DNA of 10,408 nucleotides, taken from Acidimicrobiia bacterium. Its GTDB lineage: Bacteria > Actinomycetota > Acidimicrobiia > IMCC26256 > JAGNEX01. The DNA lies in NCBI GenBank assembly GCA_020637365.1, contig JACJWE010000005.1, positions 1-10,408 on the forward strand, read 5' to 3'. This document shows positions 1-6,567 of this stretch, piece after piece; the first letter of the stretch is position 1, and each line of letters starts with the position of its first letter. Both the position numbers and the translations under genes were made by a program. The notes under the pieces were generated by a model, which was not told where the DNA came from, did no database searches, and saw nothing but the letters and a program-made list of their open reading frames with translations.

Positions 1-340
1 CGCTGTTGTTGGGTGTCAACGTGGCGGTTTCGGCCATGGCACTCAACACGGGGATGTTGATGCTGAGAACCGTCATACCCCACAGTCGACCAGGCTCCCA
101 GGCGATGATCTGCTCGGTGACGCGGAATCGGTCCTGGTGGACCAAGCGCGTCGCTCCGACCCCTGAGGTGGCATCGAGTGCTCGGCACTCGTTGAAGCCT
201 GGGAACCAGCGAGTCCAAGTTGTGGGATCGGCGATGGCTTGCCAAGCCTCTTCAGGCTCTGCGTCGATGTTGACGGTTTCGGTAATCTGCAGCGGCTGCC
301 TATCGAGGTCGCCAATAGACAATGGTGTCGTTCGCGGCAA
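1..340 (-). CDS. SRPBCC (START-like / polyketide cyclase-like) family protein, 3' end cut off by the window
   Basis: This gene reads leftwards off the window edge, so only its first 113 or so residues are visible. Residues about 18-48 (ITETVNIDAEPEEAW followed by a W..W-type stretch ending WFPG) are the usual first strand and helix of SRPBCC small-ligand-binding proteins, and residues 70-90 (FRVTEQIIAWEPGRLWG) match the next strands. The frame is open from 382 to the edge but has no ATG near its start. I chose the TTG at 340: GGAGAG lies four bases upstream, and a promoter (see 381-412) would start transcripts near 378, which rules out the GTG at 382. SRPBCC proteins bind hydrophobic ligands or act as cyclases or hydrolases, and the substrate cannot be told here. 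It is divergent from the TetR gene at 422, which is probably its regulator. Confidence 0.8.
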   Translation of the reverse strand, partial: MPRTTPLSIGDLDRQPLQITETVNIDAEPEEAWQAIADPTTWTRWFPGFNECRALDATSGVGATRLVHQDRFRVTEQIIAWEPGRLWGMTVLSINIPVLSAMAETATLTPNNS

Positions 341-380
341 GGTTCTCTCCGATGCTGATGGGGTATGCGATGTCCCAAAC

Positions 381-412
381 ACTGACTTTAGTCAGTGACT
401 TAAGTTAGTCAA
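381..412 (-). promoter_or_regulatory. Minus-strand promoter overlapped by two TetR-type palindromes
   Basis: On the minus strand, TTGACT (412-407) and TAAAGT (390-385) are separated by 16 bases, a good -35/-10 pair for the SRPBCC gene. Two related palindromes cover it. One is ACTGACT-TT-AGTCAGT at 381-396 (perfect 7-base arms). The other is TGACT-TAAGTT-AGTCA at 396-411 (5-base arms, with ACTTAAGT at its centre). Both present TGACT...AGTCA half-sites, as TetR-family operators commonly do. The sites sit directly before the TetR gene, so autoregulation and repression of the SRPBCC gene are likely. The sequence features are direct observations and the regulator assignment is inference. Confidence 0.6.
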
Positions 413-421
413 GAGGTGGGC

Positions 422-1015
422 GTGGGTTCAAGAGCGGAGCAGCGAGAACGGACTGCCAGAAGGATCCGGTTGGCGGCTCGGGAAGTGCTGCTTGAGCGAG
501 GGTACGACGCCGCGACGATCACTGAGGTCGGCAAACGCGCGGGTGTTGCGCACGGAACCGTCCTCATGCACTTTGGCTCGAAGTCTGAACTCGCAACTGA
601 GGCGTTCACCGACCAGATCTCTGAGCTCGTCGAGTCGGCGTGGGCGCAACATCGAATGAGCGACGACCCTGTTGACGACTTCGCTGGCATGGTGAAGGTC
701 CTTTACGCGTGGTACCACCGAAACGCCGATGTTGCGAGGCATTTGCTTCGCGAGTCCATCTTTTCGACCGGTTCCGCTGGCGAGCGGTACACAACTGAGG
801 TCCTGTCGACGATCGAACGTTGGTCGGATCTAATCGTTCGTCATCAGGCGGCGGGGCGAATCGACCGGCGCTATTCGGCGACGGACCTAGCGCAATCGGT
901 ATTTGCGACCTACACGTTCGTGTTGCTCCAAGGGGTTCGCGGACGGTACGACAGCGTCGATGATCAGGTTGCCGGCTTTCGCGAACTGGTGTCGGTTCTC
1001 TTCATCACCACTTGA
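422..1015 (+). CDS. TetR/AcrR family transcriptional regulator
   Basis: A 197-residue protein, normal length for TetR repressors. The N-terminal DNA-binding domain is clear: a first helix RIRLAAREVLLERGYDAATI (about 15-33), then the helix-turn-helix at about 32-52 with VGKRAGVAHGTVLMHFGSK, closely following the family pattern. The remaining 140 residues form the helical ligand-binding and dimerisation domain, whose sequence does not reveal the ligand. GTG at 422 is preferred because GAGGTG (413-418) lies at proper Shine-Dalgarno distance; a GTG at 416 would add two residues but overlaps that site. It is divergent from the SRPBCC gene across an 81-base gap holding two palindromes. It probably represses that gene and itself. 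Confidence 0.93.
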   Translation: MGSRAEQRERTARRIRLAAREVLLERGYDAATITEVGKRAGVAHGTVLMHFGSKSELATEAFTDQISELVESAWAQHRMSDDPVDDFAGMVKVLYAWYHRNADVARHLLRESIFSTGSAGERYTTEVLSTIERWSDLIVRHQAAGRIDRRYSATDLAQSVFATYTFVLLQGVRGRYDSVDDQVAGFRELVSVLFITT

Positions 1016-1060
1016 ACCACACCTGAAGGCGACGCGAGTCAGAACGATTGAATGCCTCGA

Positions 1061-1819
1061 TTACAGCGGTCCGCCGACGATGCTCTTGGTGAGACTCTCA
1101 GCCGCGTGCGAACGGCGTCGGATGAACGCTGCGATGACACCACCGAGGCCCAGGACCGGGAAAACCCATGGCAGGGCTCGAGTTCCCCACCAACTGAGCC
1201 ATATCCGGCGTTTGAACTGCACCGAATCGTTGAGATGTGGGAATGGTTCGTCCGGGACCGGCACCCCAAGAAACTCACACAGCGGTTCCCATCCATCGGC
1301 AACGTTGAAGATCAACAGGCGTTCGGCCGGAACCTCAGCGATCACCTCAGCCGTTCGGCGTTCGAAGGTCTGGATGGCGTGCGCCCGATCCTCGAACCGG
1401 CCAGCAAAAAGGCCGTCCCAGATCAGTGCATCGTTGACCGCGAACGCACGTCGAGCGACGGGGAGCCATCGCCTTGCCCATGGAGCCAACGCCGAACGTG
1501 CGCGGTAGATCGTCGATGAGGTGCTGTCATACCAACGGTCAGGGTCGCGAACCGTGTGGAGCACCCTGGCTTCGGGGTACGCCGCCAGCAGCTCGCGCCA
1601 GATGACTGCGCCGGGGAAGTCGACCTGGCTGCGGTAGTCCGAGAACATCTCGGACCAGTCGACCGCTTCCCCCATCAGGTGTCGTTCGAGCACTCGGAAA
1701 TGGGACGGATGTTTGAACGCCTCAAACATGTGGTGGCAGGGTCCGAAACCGAGTAGCTCCAAGGCCTTTTGTGTCGACAGCGTGCCCGTTCGTCCGAAAC
1801 CCGTCCCGATGATCTCCAC
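1061..1819 (-). CDS. Sulfotransferase family protein (Sulfotransferase_4-like, P-loop)
   Basis: A 252-residue protein that begins directly with the PAPS-binding strand-loop MEIIGTGFGRTGTLST: the 5'-phosphosulfate loop is residues 7-16, in the GxxRTGTxS form seen in the Sulfotransferase_4 family. GFGPCHHMFE (25-33) is another family hallmark. HTVRDPDRWYDST (88-100) is the 3'-phosphate-binding motif with the Arg and Ser. PFPHLND near residue 195 is the conserved tail motif. After it, LPWVFPVLGLGGVIAAFI followed by Arg residues looks like one membrane-anchoring helix. By family it would transfer sulfuryl groups from PAPS, but no acceptor can be named. The start is a GTG with no Shine-Dalgarno site close by. 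It converges on the TetR gene with 45 bases between their stops and is not obviously in an operon. Confidence 0.85.
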   Translation of the reverse strand: MEIIGTGFGRTGTLSTQKALELLGFGPCHHMFEAFKHPSHFRVLERHLMGEAVDWSEMFSDYRSQVDFPGAVIWRELLAAYPEARVLHTVRDPDRWYDSTSSTIYRARSALAPWARRWLPVARRAFAVNDALIWDGLFAGRFEDRAHAIQTFERRTAEVIAEVPAERLLIFNVADGWEPLCEFLGVPVPDEPFPHLNDSVQFKRRIWLSWWGTRALPWVFPVLGLGGVIAAFIRRRSHAAESLTKSIVGGPL

Positions 1820-1921
1820 GTCGGCCGATGCTTGCCGACCTCCCGGTCCAACGCAAGGTGCGCCCCGACCAGTTGCGACGCGTGGCTCTCATCGCGCCCG
1901 ACGAACCGCACATGAAATCGG

Positions 1922-2032
1922 CTACTCCATGAGGGTGGTGGGGTCGTTGATTCGACCCATGAACATGAAGAGGTAGGTACCCGCACCTCGGTCGATGATG
2001 AGGTAGGGAAGGGGCGGTTGACTATCAGCGTT
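1922..2032 (-). pseudogene. Serpin C-terminal tail, orphan remnant
   Basis: The last 36 or so codons before a TAG at 1922-1924 read LPYLIIDRGAGTYLFMFMGR then INDPTTLME. This matches the last strands of serpins (the general pattern is RPFLFLI.D..t..iLFMGRv.dP) and closely resembles the tail of the second serpin relic at 5579-6117. It has a two-residue FM duplication caused by six extra bases. Upstream of about 2032 the frame stays open for hundreds of codons but is antisense to the dehydrogenase gene and has no serpin character, and no reactive-centre loop or hinge is present. It is therefore a leftover fragment of a serine protease inhibitor gene. The identification rests on about 30 residues plus similarity to the second copy. 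Confidence 0.55.
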
Positions 2033-2247
2033 GATCGGATCGTGACTCATACAGGTAGGAACGTCGGCCACCTGGTCCGGAGCGCGATTCGTGAGTTGAT
2101 CGACGTCGTTATCGGTCTGTGAACGATGCCCAGTTCGGCTGGCGGGTGGGAGCCGATCGGTCTGTCGCTGAGGGTGCCAATGGGGCAGCTGGTTGGAAAC
2201 GGGTCTGAACCCAATGGCATCGTCGTGGTTGCGGAGCCGACGCCTTC

Positions 2248-2274
2248 TTAACAAGCTGTGCATATCTGTAAAGT
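2248..2274 (+). promoter_or_regulatory. Possible promoter for the short-chain dehydrogenase
   Basis: TTAACA (2248-2253) and TAAAGT (2269-2274) resemble -35 and -10 boxes, but the 15-base spacing is short. The -10 is identical to that of the SRPBCC promoter. Transcripts would start near 2281, just before the GGAGAGGGG ribosome site. The rest of the gap from 1820 to 2302, apart from the serpin tail, shows nothing recognisable. Confidence 0.27.
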
Positions 2275-2302
2275 GCGTGGACGTCGCGGAGAGGGGTGCC
2301 TG

Positions 2303-3184
2303 ATGGCTCGCTTGAATCTTGCCGGTCGAACAGTTGTGATGACTGGCGCGGCCGGCGGGCTGGGCCGAGCGGTCGCTGTCCGGCTCAGGGAACGGGGCGC
2401 GCGTTTGGCGTTGTTCGACCTCGACGAGGATGCGGTGATCGGGCTGGCGGGCCAACTGGGATCGTCCGAAGTTGCTCGTGGTTGGGCGGCTGACGTGACC
2501 GACTTTGACGGACTGACCAATGCGGTGACCGCTGCGGCGGATCATTTCGACGGGATCGATGTCGTCGTGGCAGCGGCCGGGATCGGTACGACCGTTCCTA
2601 TGGAGAACCTCGAACCACATCTTTTTGAACGGACAATCGACATCAACCTGACTGGTGTGTGGCGCACGTTTCGAGCCACGCTGCCCTATGTCTCGGCAAC
2701 TAAGGGGCACATGGTCGCCATCTCCTCGATGGCGGCGTTCGTGCATACGCCGCTGCACGGTGCATACGCGGCCACCAAGGCGGGTGTCTGGGCCCTGTGT
2801 GATGCAACCCGGATGGAAGTTCGGCATCGCGGTGTGACGGTGGGCAGTGTCCATCCCACGTTCTTCAAGACACCGATGCTCGACGGGGTGCATGCCGATC
2901 CTGCGGGTCAGATCATTTGGGGCGGAAACTCGGGCGGTTTGTGGAAGATGGTCGATATCGACGACGTCGTCGATGGCGTGGTGCGGGGGATCGAGCGCCG
3001 TTCGAAGGTGATCGTTGTGCCGCGGCGCAACACCATCGTTTCGCTGGTCCCAGGTCTGATGCGTCCGCTGATCGACCGGATCGGCTATCCGGGGTCGACC
3101 ATTCGCGACGCGATCGCGAAGTCTGATCCCAGTCGTCAGTTCGACGGCGGGGGTCAGTCTGCCGGCAGCCCAAGCCAGCACTAA
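2303..3184 (+). CDS. Short-chain dehydrogenase/reductase (SDR) family oxidoreductase
   Basis: A 293-residue classical SDR. The Rossmann motif TGAAGGLG is at 14-21. An acidic residue D39 closes the second strand (LALFDLD), which by family rules favours NAD(H) over NADP(H). D64 (AADVTD) contacts adenine. The usual NNAG is AAAG at 90-93. The catalytic set is complete: N115, S142 in ISSMAAF, Y155 and K159 in YAATK. PTFFKTPM follows as the substrate and cofactor loop. About 40 residues after the core extend the protein beyond the 250 usual for the family, as in many actinobacterial SDRs that act on alcohols, steroids or acyl chains; the true substrate is unknown. ATG at 2303 follows GGAGAGGGG at good spacing. 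A longer in-frame start at 2258 would add 15 residues without domain support. Confidence 0.95.
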   Translation: MARLNLAGRTVVMTGAAGGLGRAVAVRLRERGARLALFDLDEDAVIGLAGQLGSSEVARGWAADVTDFDGLTNAVTAAADHFDGIDVVVAAAGIGTTVPMENLEPHLFERTIDINLTGVWRTFRATLPYVSATKGHMVAISSMAAFVHTPLHGAYAATKAGVWALCDATRMEVRHRGVTVGSVHPTFFKTPMLDGVHADPAGQIIWGGNSGGLWKMVDIDDVVDGVVRGIERRSKVIVVPRRNTIVSLVPGLMRPLIDRIGYPGSTIRDAIAKSDPSRQFDGGGQSAGSPSQH

Positions 3185-3197
3185 GCGGACCACTTGC

Positions 3198-3251
3198 TCA
3201 GGCGCGGATGACGTTCAGGTTCGGTAGTTGGGGAAAGTTGCGATCCTGGCT
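3198..3251 (-). pseudogene. Possible VapC (PIN-domain toxin) C-terminal scrap
   Basis: On the minus strand, the 17 codons before a TGA at 3198-3200 read SQDRNFPQLPNLNVIRA. This resembles the last strands of many VapC toxins, where a D..F..lpgL.V pattern follows the final acidic residue. Nothing upstream on that strand continues a PIN domain, since the vapB gene lies there in the opposite direction. It may be the end of a lost toxin gene. The match is short, so chance is quite possible. Confidence 0.3.
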
Positions 3252-3295
3252 CGGCAGGCCTGGTGAATCCGGCCGGGAGAACTGGGACGACTGTG

Positions 3296-3330
3296 GCATC
3301 ATGTGTCGCATCAATCGATGCTTGAGGAGA
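3296..3330 (+). promoter_or_regulatory. Repeats and ribosome site before the first VapB gene
   Basis: GCATCA occurs twice, at 3296 and 3308, twelve bases apart, and the second copy forms the inverted repeat GCATC-AATC-GATGC (3308-3321). The GAGGAGA ribosome site (3324-3330) follows directly and precedes the ATG at 3335. VapB proteins bind such repeats with VapC to repress their own operon, so this is a candidate operator. No convincing -35/-10 pair was found. Confidence 0.35.
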
Positions 3331-3334
3331 TGTC

Positions 3335-3532
3335 ATGCGGACAACGATCACGGTTGATGATGCTCTGGTCGAACAGGCCGCCGAGCTCAGTGGGGTGCAC
3401 GAGAAGGCTGCGCTCATCAGGACGGCGTTGCAGACGTTGGTACGCGTCGAAAGCGCGCGTCGACTGACTGCGCTGGGAGGCAGCGACCCACAAGCCGCAG
3501 TCAGCCCTCGACGACGACCCAGCGCACGGTGA
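3335..3532 (+). CDS. vapB: VapB family antitoxin (type II toxin-antitoxin)
   Basis: A 65-residue protein beginning MRTTITVDDALVEQA, the ribbon-helix-helix strand and first helix of the VapB family. It continues with the hallmark K.ALIR.AL..LVRVESARRL..LGGS segment (29-49). The final 15 or so residues are polar and Arg/Pro-rich (PRRRPSAR) and would be the flexible toxin-binding tail. By family it neutralises the VapC encoded next and, with it, represses the operon. A GAGGAGA ribosome site supports the ATG. Its stop overlaps the toxin start (GTGA at 3529-3532), so the two are translationally coupled. Confidence 0.9.
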   Translation: MRTTITVDDALVEQAAELSGVHEKAALIRTALQTLVRVESARRLTALGGSDPQAAVSPRRRPSAR

Positions 3533-3894
3533 TCCTGGTCGACTCATCGGTCTGGATCGACCACCTCCACAAGGGCGACTCGAGGCTGGTCGATCTCCTT
3601 CTCAGCGACGATGTCGGCTGTCACCCGTTCGTCATCCAAGAGCTTGCGATGGGGTCGCTGAAGGACCGCGACGAGGTGCTTTCGCTGCTGGCGAACCTTC
3701 GCCAGTTTCCCGTCCTCGCACATGCCGAGTTGCTCTATCTGGTTGAGGAGCGCCGGCTCTGGGGCCGCGGCCTGAACCCGATCGATGCGGGCCTGGTCGG
3801 GTCGGTTCTGCTGGTTGACGGAGCGAAACTCTGGACCCGGGATAAACGCCTGCACGTCGTCGCGACAGAGCTGGGTCTCGCGGCCTTCGGTTAG
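3529..3894 (+). CDS. vapC: VapC family PIN-domain ribonuclease toxin
   Basis: A 121-residue PIN-domain protein of normal VapC length. The four acidic residues that hold the catalytic metal are all present: D5 in ILVDSSVWID, E38 in VIQELAMG, D86 in NPIDAGLV and D105 in LWTRDKRL. Family members cut RNA, often tRNA or rRNA at a specific site, when freed from VapB; the target cannot be read from the sequence. The GTG start lies inside the stop region of vapB, giving a four-base overlap. No lesion is visible, so the module looks functional. A 130-base gap with no clear terminator separates it from the Fic gene, which has its own strong ribosome site. Confidence 0.93.
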   Translation: MILVDSSVWIDHLHKGDSRLVDLLLSDDVGCHPFVIQELAMGSLKDRDEVLSLLANLRQFPVLAHAELLYLVEERRLWGRGLNPIDAGLVGSVLLVDGAKLWTRDKRLHVVATELGLAAFG

Positions 3895-4024
3895 CGATGT
3901 AGCCGCAGTTGACTGACCGAAGGGTTGGGCCGATCATGCGGGAAGCATGTGCGTGTCGCATGAGCGGTCCATGATCACGATGATGACGGGGCAATAGCCT
4001 GTGGGTTCGTAAGGAGGCACGGCC

Positions 4025-5470
4025 ATGTCTGACGGACAACCTGACGCAGTCGACGAGACGCTGTCGGCGCTTCGCGACGATGTGGTTGCTCTCGACGGTC
4101 GCTACACCCCGTTTGAGAATGTCGACCGCTGGACATCGGCCGACTACGACCACTTCTGGGATGAGCGCCTGAATGCATGGACCGAACGGTCCGACACGAT
4201 GCCCGCCGAAACCGGTGGGCTTCGCAGCCGCGCGCTCGACGCGGCGGCCCTCGATACCGGGGCATTGGAACGTCTGTACGACCTTGAACCTGGCGTGACG
4301 GTGAGCGTTCTCGACGGCGTGGCGCAGTTCGACGTTGAACGTCTTCGACACAAGACCACCGATCAAACGGCGCTGATCGACGACCAGCGGGAGGCATACA
4401 ACCTCGCATTCGATGTCGCGACTGGGCAGCAGCCGCTCACCGAATCGCTCATCCGCCAGATTCACGCACTGGTGTGCCGGTCGCAGCCGACCTACGTCGC
4501 CTACACCGAAGCCGGACCTCAAGATCGTGACTTGAGCCGGGGGGTCTACAAGGACCAACCCAACCATGTGCATCAGACTGACGGGTCCTGGTTTTCGTAC
4601 GCGCCGGTTCTCCAGACTCCAAGCGAGGTGGCGCGACTCGTAGAGCAGGCGCGCCAACCTGCGTTTTCGGAGCTCAGTCCGGTCGCCCAATCTGCCTATT
4701 TGCACGATGGCCTGTCGGTCATCCACCCGTTTTCCGACGGCAATGGGCGGGTCTCCCGCGTTGTGGCATCGATCCCGCTGCTGCGGGCCTATTCGCTGCC
4801 GCTCTGGGTTAGCAACGAGGAGCGCGCTGCCTACCTGGATGCCCTCCGGCATGCCGATCGAGGCAACTTCAGACCGCTGATCGTCGACTTCGCCCTGCGA
4901 ACGGCAAACCTCGCGGAACGCTTAATGCGCCCACCCGAACCCGCGGACACAGGATGGGACGGTCTGCAACAGCTTCGCCGAGACCGCCTCGGCGACGATT
5001 CACTGCCTCAAGCAGCGACCTGCCTCCGCGAGTGGGTCACCGACGAAATGCGCACACTTGAGAGCTCGATTCCCCGTCCGTTCAAACTGATCCCTGTATC
5101 ACGCTCGGCACCCGGCCGTGGGAAACCCATCTCCCCGGACGGTCCGTACGCCCACTTCGCAACCAACTGGAACTGGGATGCAGATCGACGTGTCCCGGTT
5201 CGGGGTTGGCGCCTCGAGTCCCCAATGCATGACAGGTTTGTTCAGTCGGCGGAGATTGTCGTGAGCGTCGGGTTTCGCGCCGACGCGTCGCACTCCGCGG
5301 ACCTGGTAGTGAACCTAGGTGGTGTCACCCCGATCACCCTCCTAGTGGTCGAGCATTTCTCGGTCGACGAAGTTACCGATACAGCAGAACCGCTAACACG
5401 CGCCCGGATTCGTCCCATCCTCCAGAAGGGTTTGGATGCGCTGCGAGCAGACCTCGAGCAGAAACTCTGA
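4025..5470 (+). CDS. Fic-domain protein (predicted AMPylase) with unassigned C-terminal region
   Basis: A 481-residue protein. The Fic core spans about 95-300. The active-site loop is complete at 234-245 (HPFSDGNGRVSR), with catalytic H234, the GNGR anion-binding loop and the final Arg. GVYKDQPNHV (173-182) is the substrate-binding flap region. SLIRQIHALV (141-150) is a typical Fic helix. Such enzymes usually transfer AMP from ATP to a hydroxyl on a target protein. Upstream, VSVLDGV (93-99) sits where self-inhibited Fic proteins carry S/TxxxEG, but the Ser is replaced by Val and the Glu by Asp. Residues about 305-481 belong to no domain I recognise. AAGGAGG seven bases before the ATG is a strong ribosome site. 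It lies between two VapBC modules, and the downstream neighbour is a dead serpin gene. Confidence 0.92.
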   Translation: MSDGQPDAVDETLSALRDDVVALDGRYTPFENVDRWTSADYDHFWDERLNAWTERSDTMPAETGGLRSRALDAAALDTGALERLYDLEPGVTVSVLDGVAQFDVERLRHKTTDQTALIDDQREAYNLAFDVATGQQPLTESLIRQIHALVCRSQPTYVAYTEAGPQDRDLSRGVYKDQPNHVHQTDGSWFSYAPVLQTPSEVARLVEQARQPAFSELSPVAQSAYLHDGLSVIHPFSDGNGRVSRVVASIPLLRAYSLPLWVSNEERAAYLDALRHADRGNFRPLIVDFALRTANLAERLMRPPEPADTGWDGLQQLRRDRLGDDSLPQAATCLREWVTDEMRTLESSIPRPFKLIPVSRSAPGRGKPISPDGPYAHFATNWNWDADRRVPVRGWRLESPMHDRFVQSAEIVVSVGFRADASHSADLVVNLGGVTPITLLVVEHFSVDEVTDTAEPLTRARIRPILQKGLDALRADLEQKL

Positions 5471-5578
5471 TCAATCGGGCACAAGCGACGGGTTGAGAGT
5501 TGTCGTGGTCCGTCGGCTCTGTTGGATGCTCCGAGGGGGCACCACCAAGCCCGCTTCCAATCACGTGGAGTGCGATTG

Positions 5579-6117
5579 CTATTCGGCGGGGTTGTGGGGT
5601 CGTCGACTCTGCCCATGAAGAGGTAGGTGCTGGCTTCCCGGTCGATGATGAGGTAGAGAAACGGCCGGTTGATCTCGATCGGTGTCGTGGCCGACGTCTC
5701 TTCGAACGCTGCGCCTGTTGCGGCTGCTGCGCGGGTGCCTTCTTCGTCGACTTCGATGAACGCTGAGTGTTGGACCGTGTCGAGGACGAGTTGGTCGGTG
5801 TCAGCCATCCCTGAGAAGTCAGCGGTTTTGGTGAATGCGGCGCGCATGCCGAGCGTTTGAAATGCGTCGTTGAGCTTGACGTCGGTGCGAGCGGTCCACT
5901 TCGGCATCGCCAGTCCGCGTAGATCATCGAGAGGGCGAAGGCGGCGCTATAGGGGCGACATAATCACGTTGCCGTCTTCGGTTGCTGCGACCTGCTGGTA
6001 CAGGTCGACGGCGAACTCGTTCATCGCCGCTACCGCAGCGGTGGCGTTCGGTCCGTCCAGATCAGCTTCGACGGTCCGTTCGGTCACGGCGCCCAGACGC
6101 AGGGACACACCGGGCAC
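5579..6117 (-). pseudogene. Broken serpin (serine protease inhibitor) gene
   Basis: Three pieces of a serpin are readable on the minus strand. The N-terminal piece (GTG at 6117) gives AVAAMNEFAVDLYQQ then NVIMSPL, and ends at a TAG (5947-5949). One base over, the text resumes as YSAAFALSMIYA, so there is a single-base insertion in a run of four C at 5952-5955. Directly after that, at about 5913-5920, the reading jumps to LAMPKWTARTDVKLNDAF, near the start of the C-terminal third, so roughly 200 residues are missing. The rest includes the reactive-loop hinge EEGTRAAAAT, typical of inhibitory serpins, and the tail RPFLYLIIDREASTYLFMGR. A further one-base loss hides the original stop (PAE-TAG at 5579). 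Intact serpins run to about 380 residues, so this gene is dead. Confidence 0.82.
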
Positions 6118-6134
6118 CTATGAGATGTCGCTAT

Positions 6135-6191
6135 CGGCTAGCCGACTGTCGCGACTCGGCTGAGGTGTCGTTCGACAACCGGCGGGTTGTC
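6135..6191 (-). terminator. Inverted repeats after the second VapC gene
   Basis: GACAACC-GGCG-GGTTGTC (6174-6191) is a perfect 7-base stem that begins at the VapC stop codon, so it lies right where a terminator for the minus-strand vapBC operon would be. No T-run follows, which is common in actinobacteria. Beyond it are the 10-base palindrome CGGCTAGCCG (6135-6144) and AGCCGA...TCGGCT (6140-6161), which add to a structured stretch. Termination is inference from position. Confidence 0.42.
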
Positions 6192-6567
6192 ACAAAACCT
6201 CGATCTCACAGGTCGTTCCGGGCGCCGACGCGATCTTCGCGTCGGTGGTGAGCAGGCGCGTCGCTCCAATCGTTTCGGCGAGCGCCACGTACGTCGCGTC
6301 GTATGCGCTCAGGTTGTGTCGGTGAGCCCAGATCCGATGCCGCAGGAATGCCGCGGGGAACCGCGTGAGAACGAGTCGGCCAAAGCCGTCCAGGGCTTCG
6401 GCGCCCTGCCGTTCGCTCAGCACGCCCCGCAGGGTGAGGTTTCGCAGGACGTTGGTGACCTCACTGTCGATGAGGTGGGGTGCCGCCAGCGGTTCGTCGC
6501 CGAGTTTCGTCGGGCTCAGGTCGTTCACAAGCAGCTCGACGATGACGCTGGCGTCGACGACCTTCAC
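6190..6567 (-). CDS. vapC: VapC family PIN-domain ribonuclease toxin (second module)
   Basis: A 125-residue PIN-domain protein. The metal-binding acidic residues are present: D5 in VVDASVIVELL, E36 in LIDSEVTNVLR, D90 in SAYDATYVALAE and D109 in LLTTDAKIA. These segments are the standard VapC signature and differ clearly from the first VapC in the window, so the two are not recent duplicates. The likely role is a growth-restricting ribonuclease held in check by the antitoxin encoded just upstream. The GTG start shares one base with the antitoxin stop (TAGTG), so the pair is co-translated. A stem-loop begins at its stop codon. It appears intact. Confidence 0.93.
   Translation of the reverse strand: MKVVDASVIVELLVNDLSPTKLGDEPLAAPHLIDSEVTNVLRNLTLRGVLSERQGAEALDGFGRLVLTRFPAAFLRHRIWAHRHNLSAYDATYVALAETIGATRLLTTDAKIASAPGTTCEIEVL

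Noticed and set aside
380..382. GTG as an upstream start for the SRPBCC gene
   Set aside because: It lies inside the palindrome and upstream of the predicted transcript start, with no ribosome site.
2126..2251. Plus-strand 41-codon open frame before the SDR
   Set aside because: No ribosome site and no recognisable similarity; a frame this short is expected by chance in GC-rich DNA.
1922..3193. Open minus-strand frame of 423 codons antisense to the SDR
   Set aside because: Composition is His/Arg/Thr-rich and matches no family; it is the complement of a well-supported SDR gene. Only its last 36 or so codons (serpin tail) have meaning.
3632..4852. Open minus-strand frame of 406 codons antisense to vapC and the Fic gene
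   Set aside because: It lies opposite two confident genes and shows no domain or plausible start context.
5242..5578. Extension of the serpin relic frame into the 3' end of the Fic gene
   Set aside because: After DPTTP the text loses serpin character; the extension exists because the original stop went out of frame.
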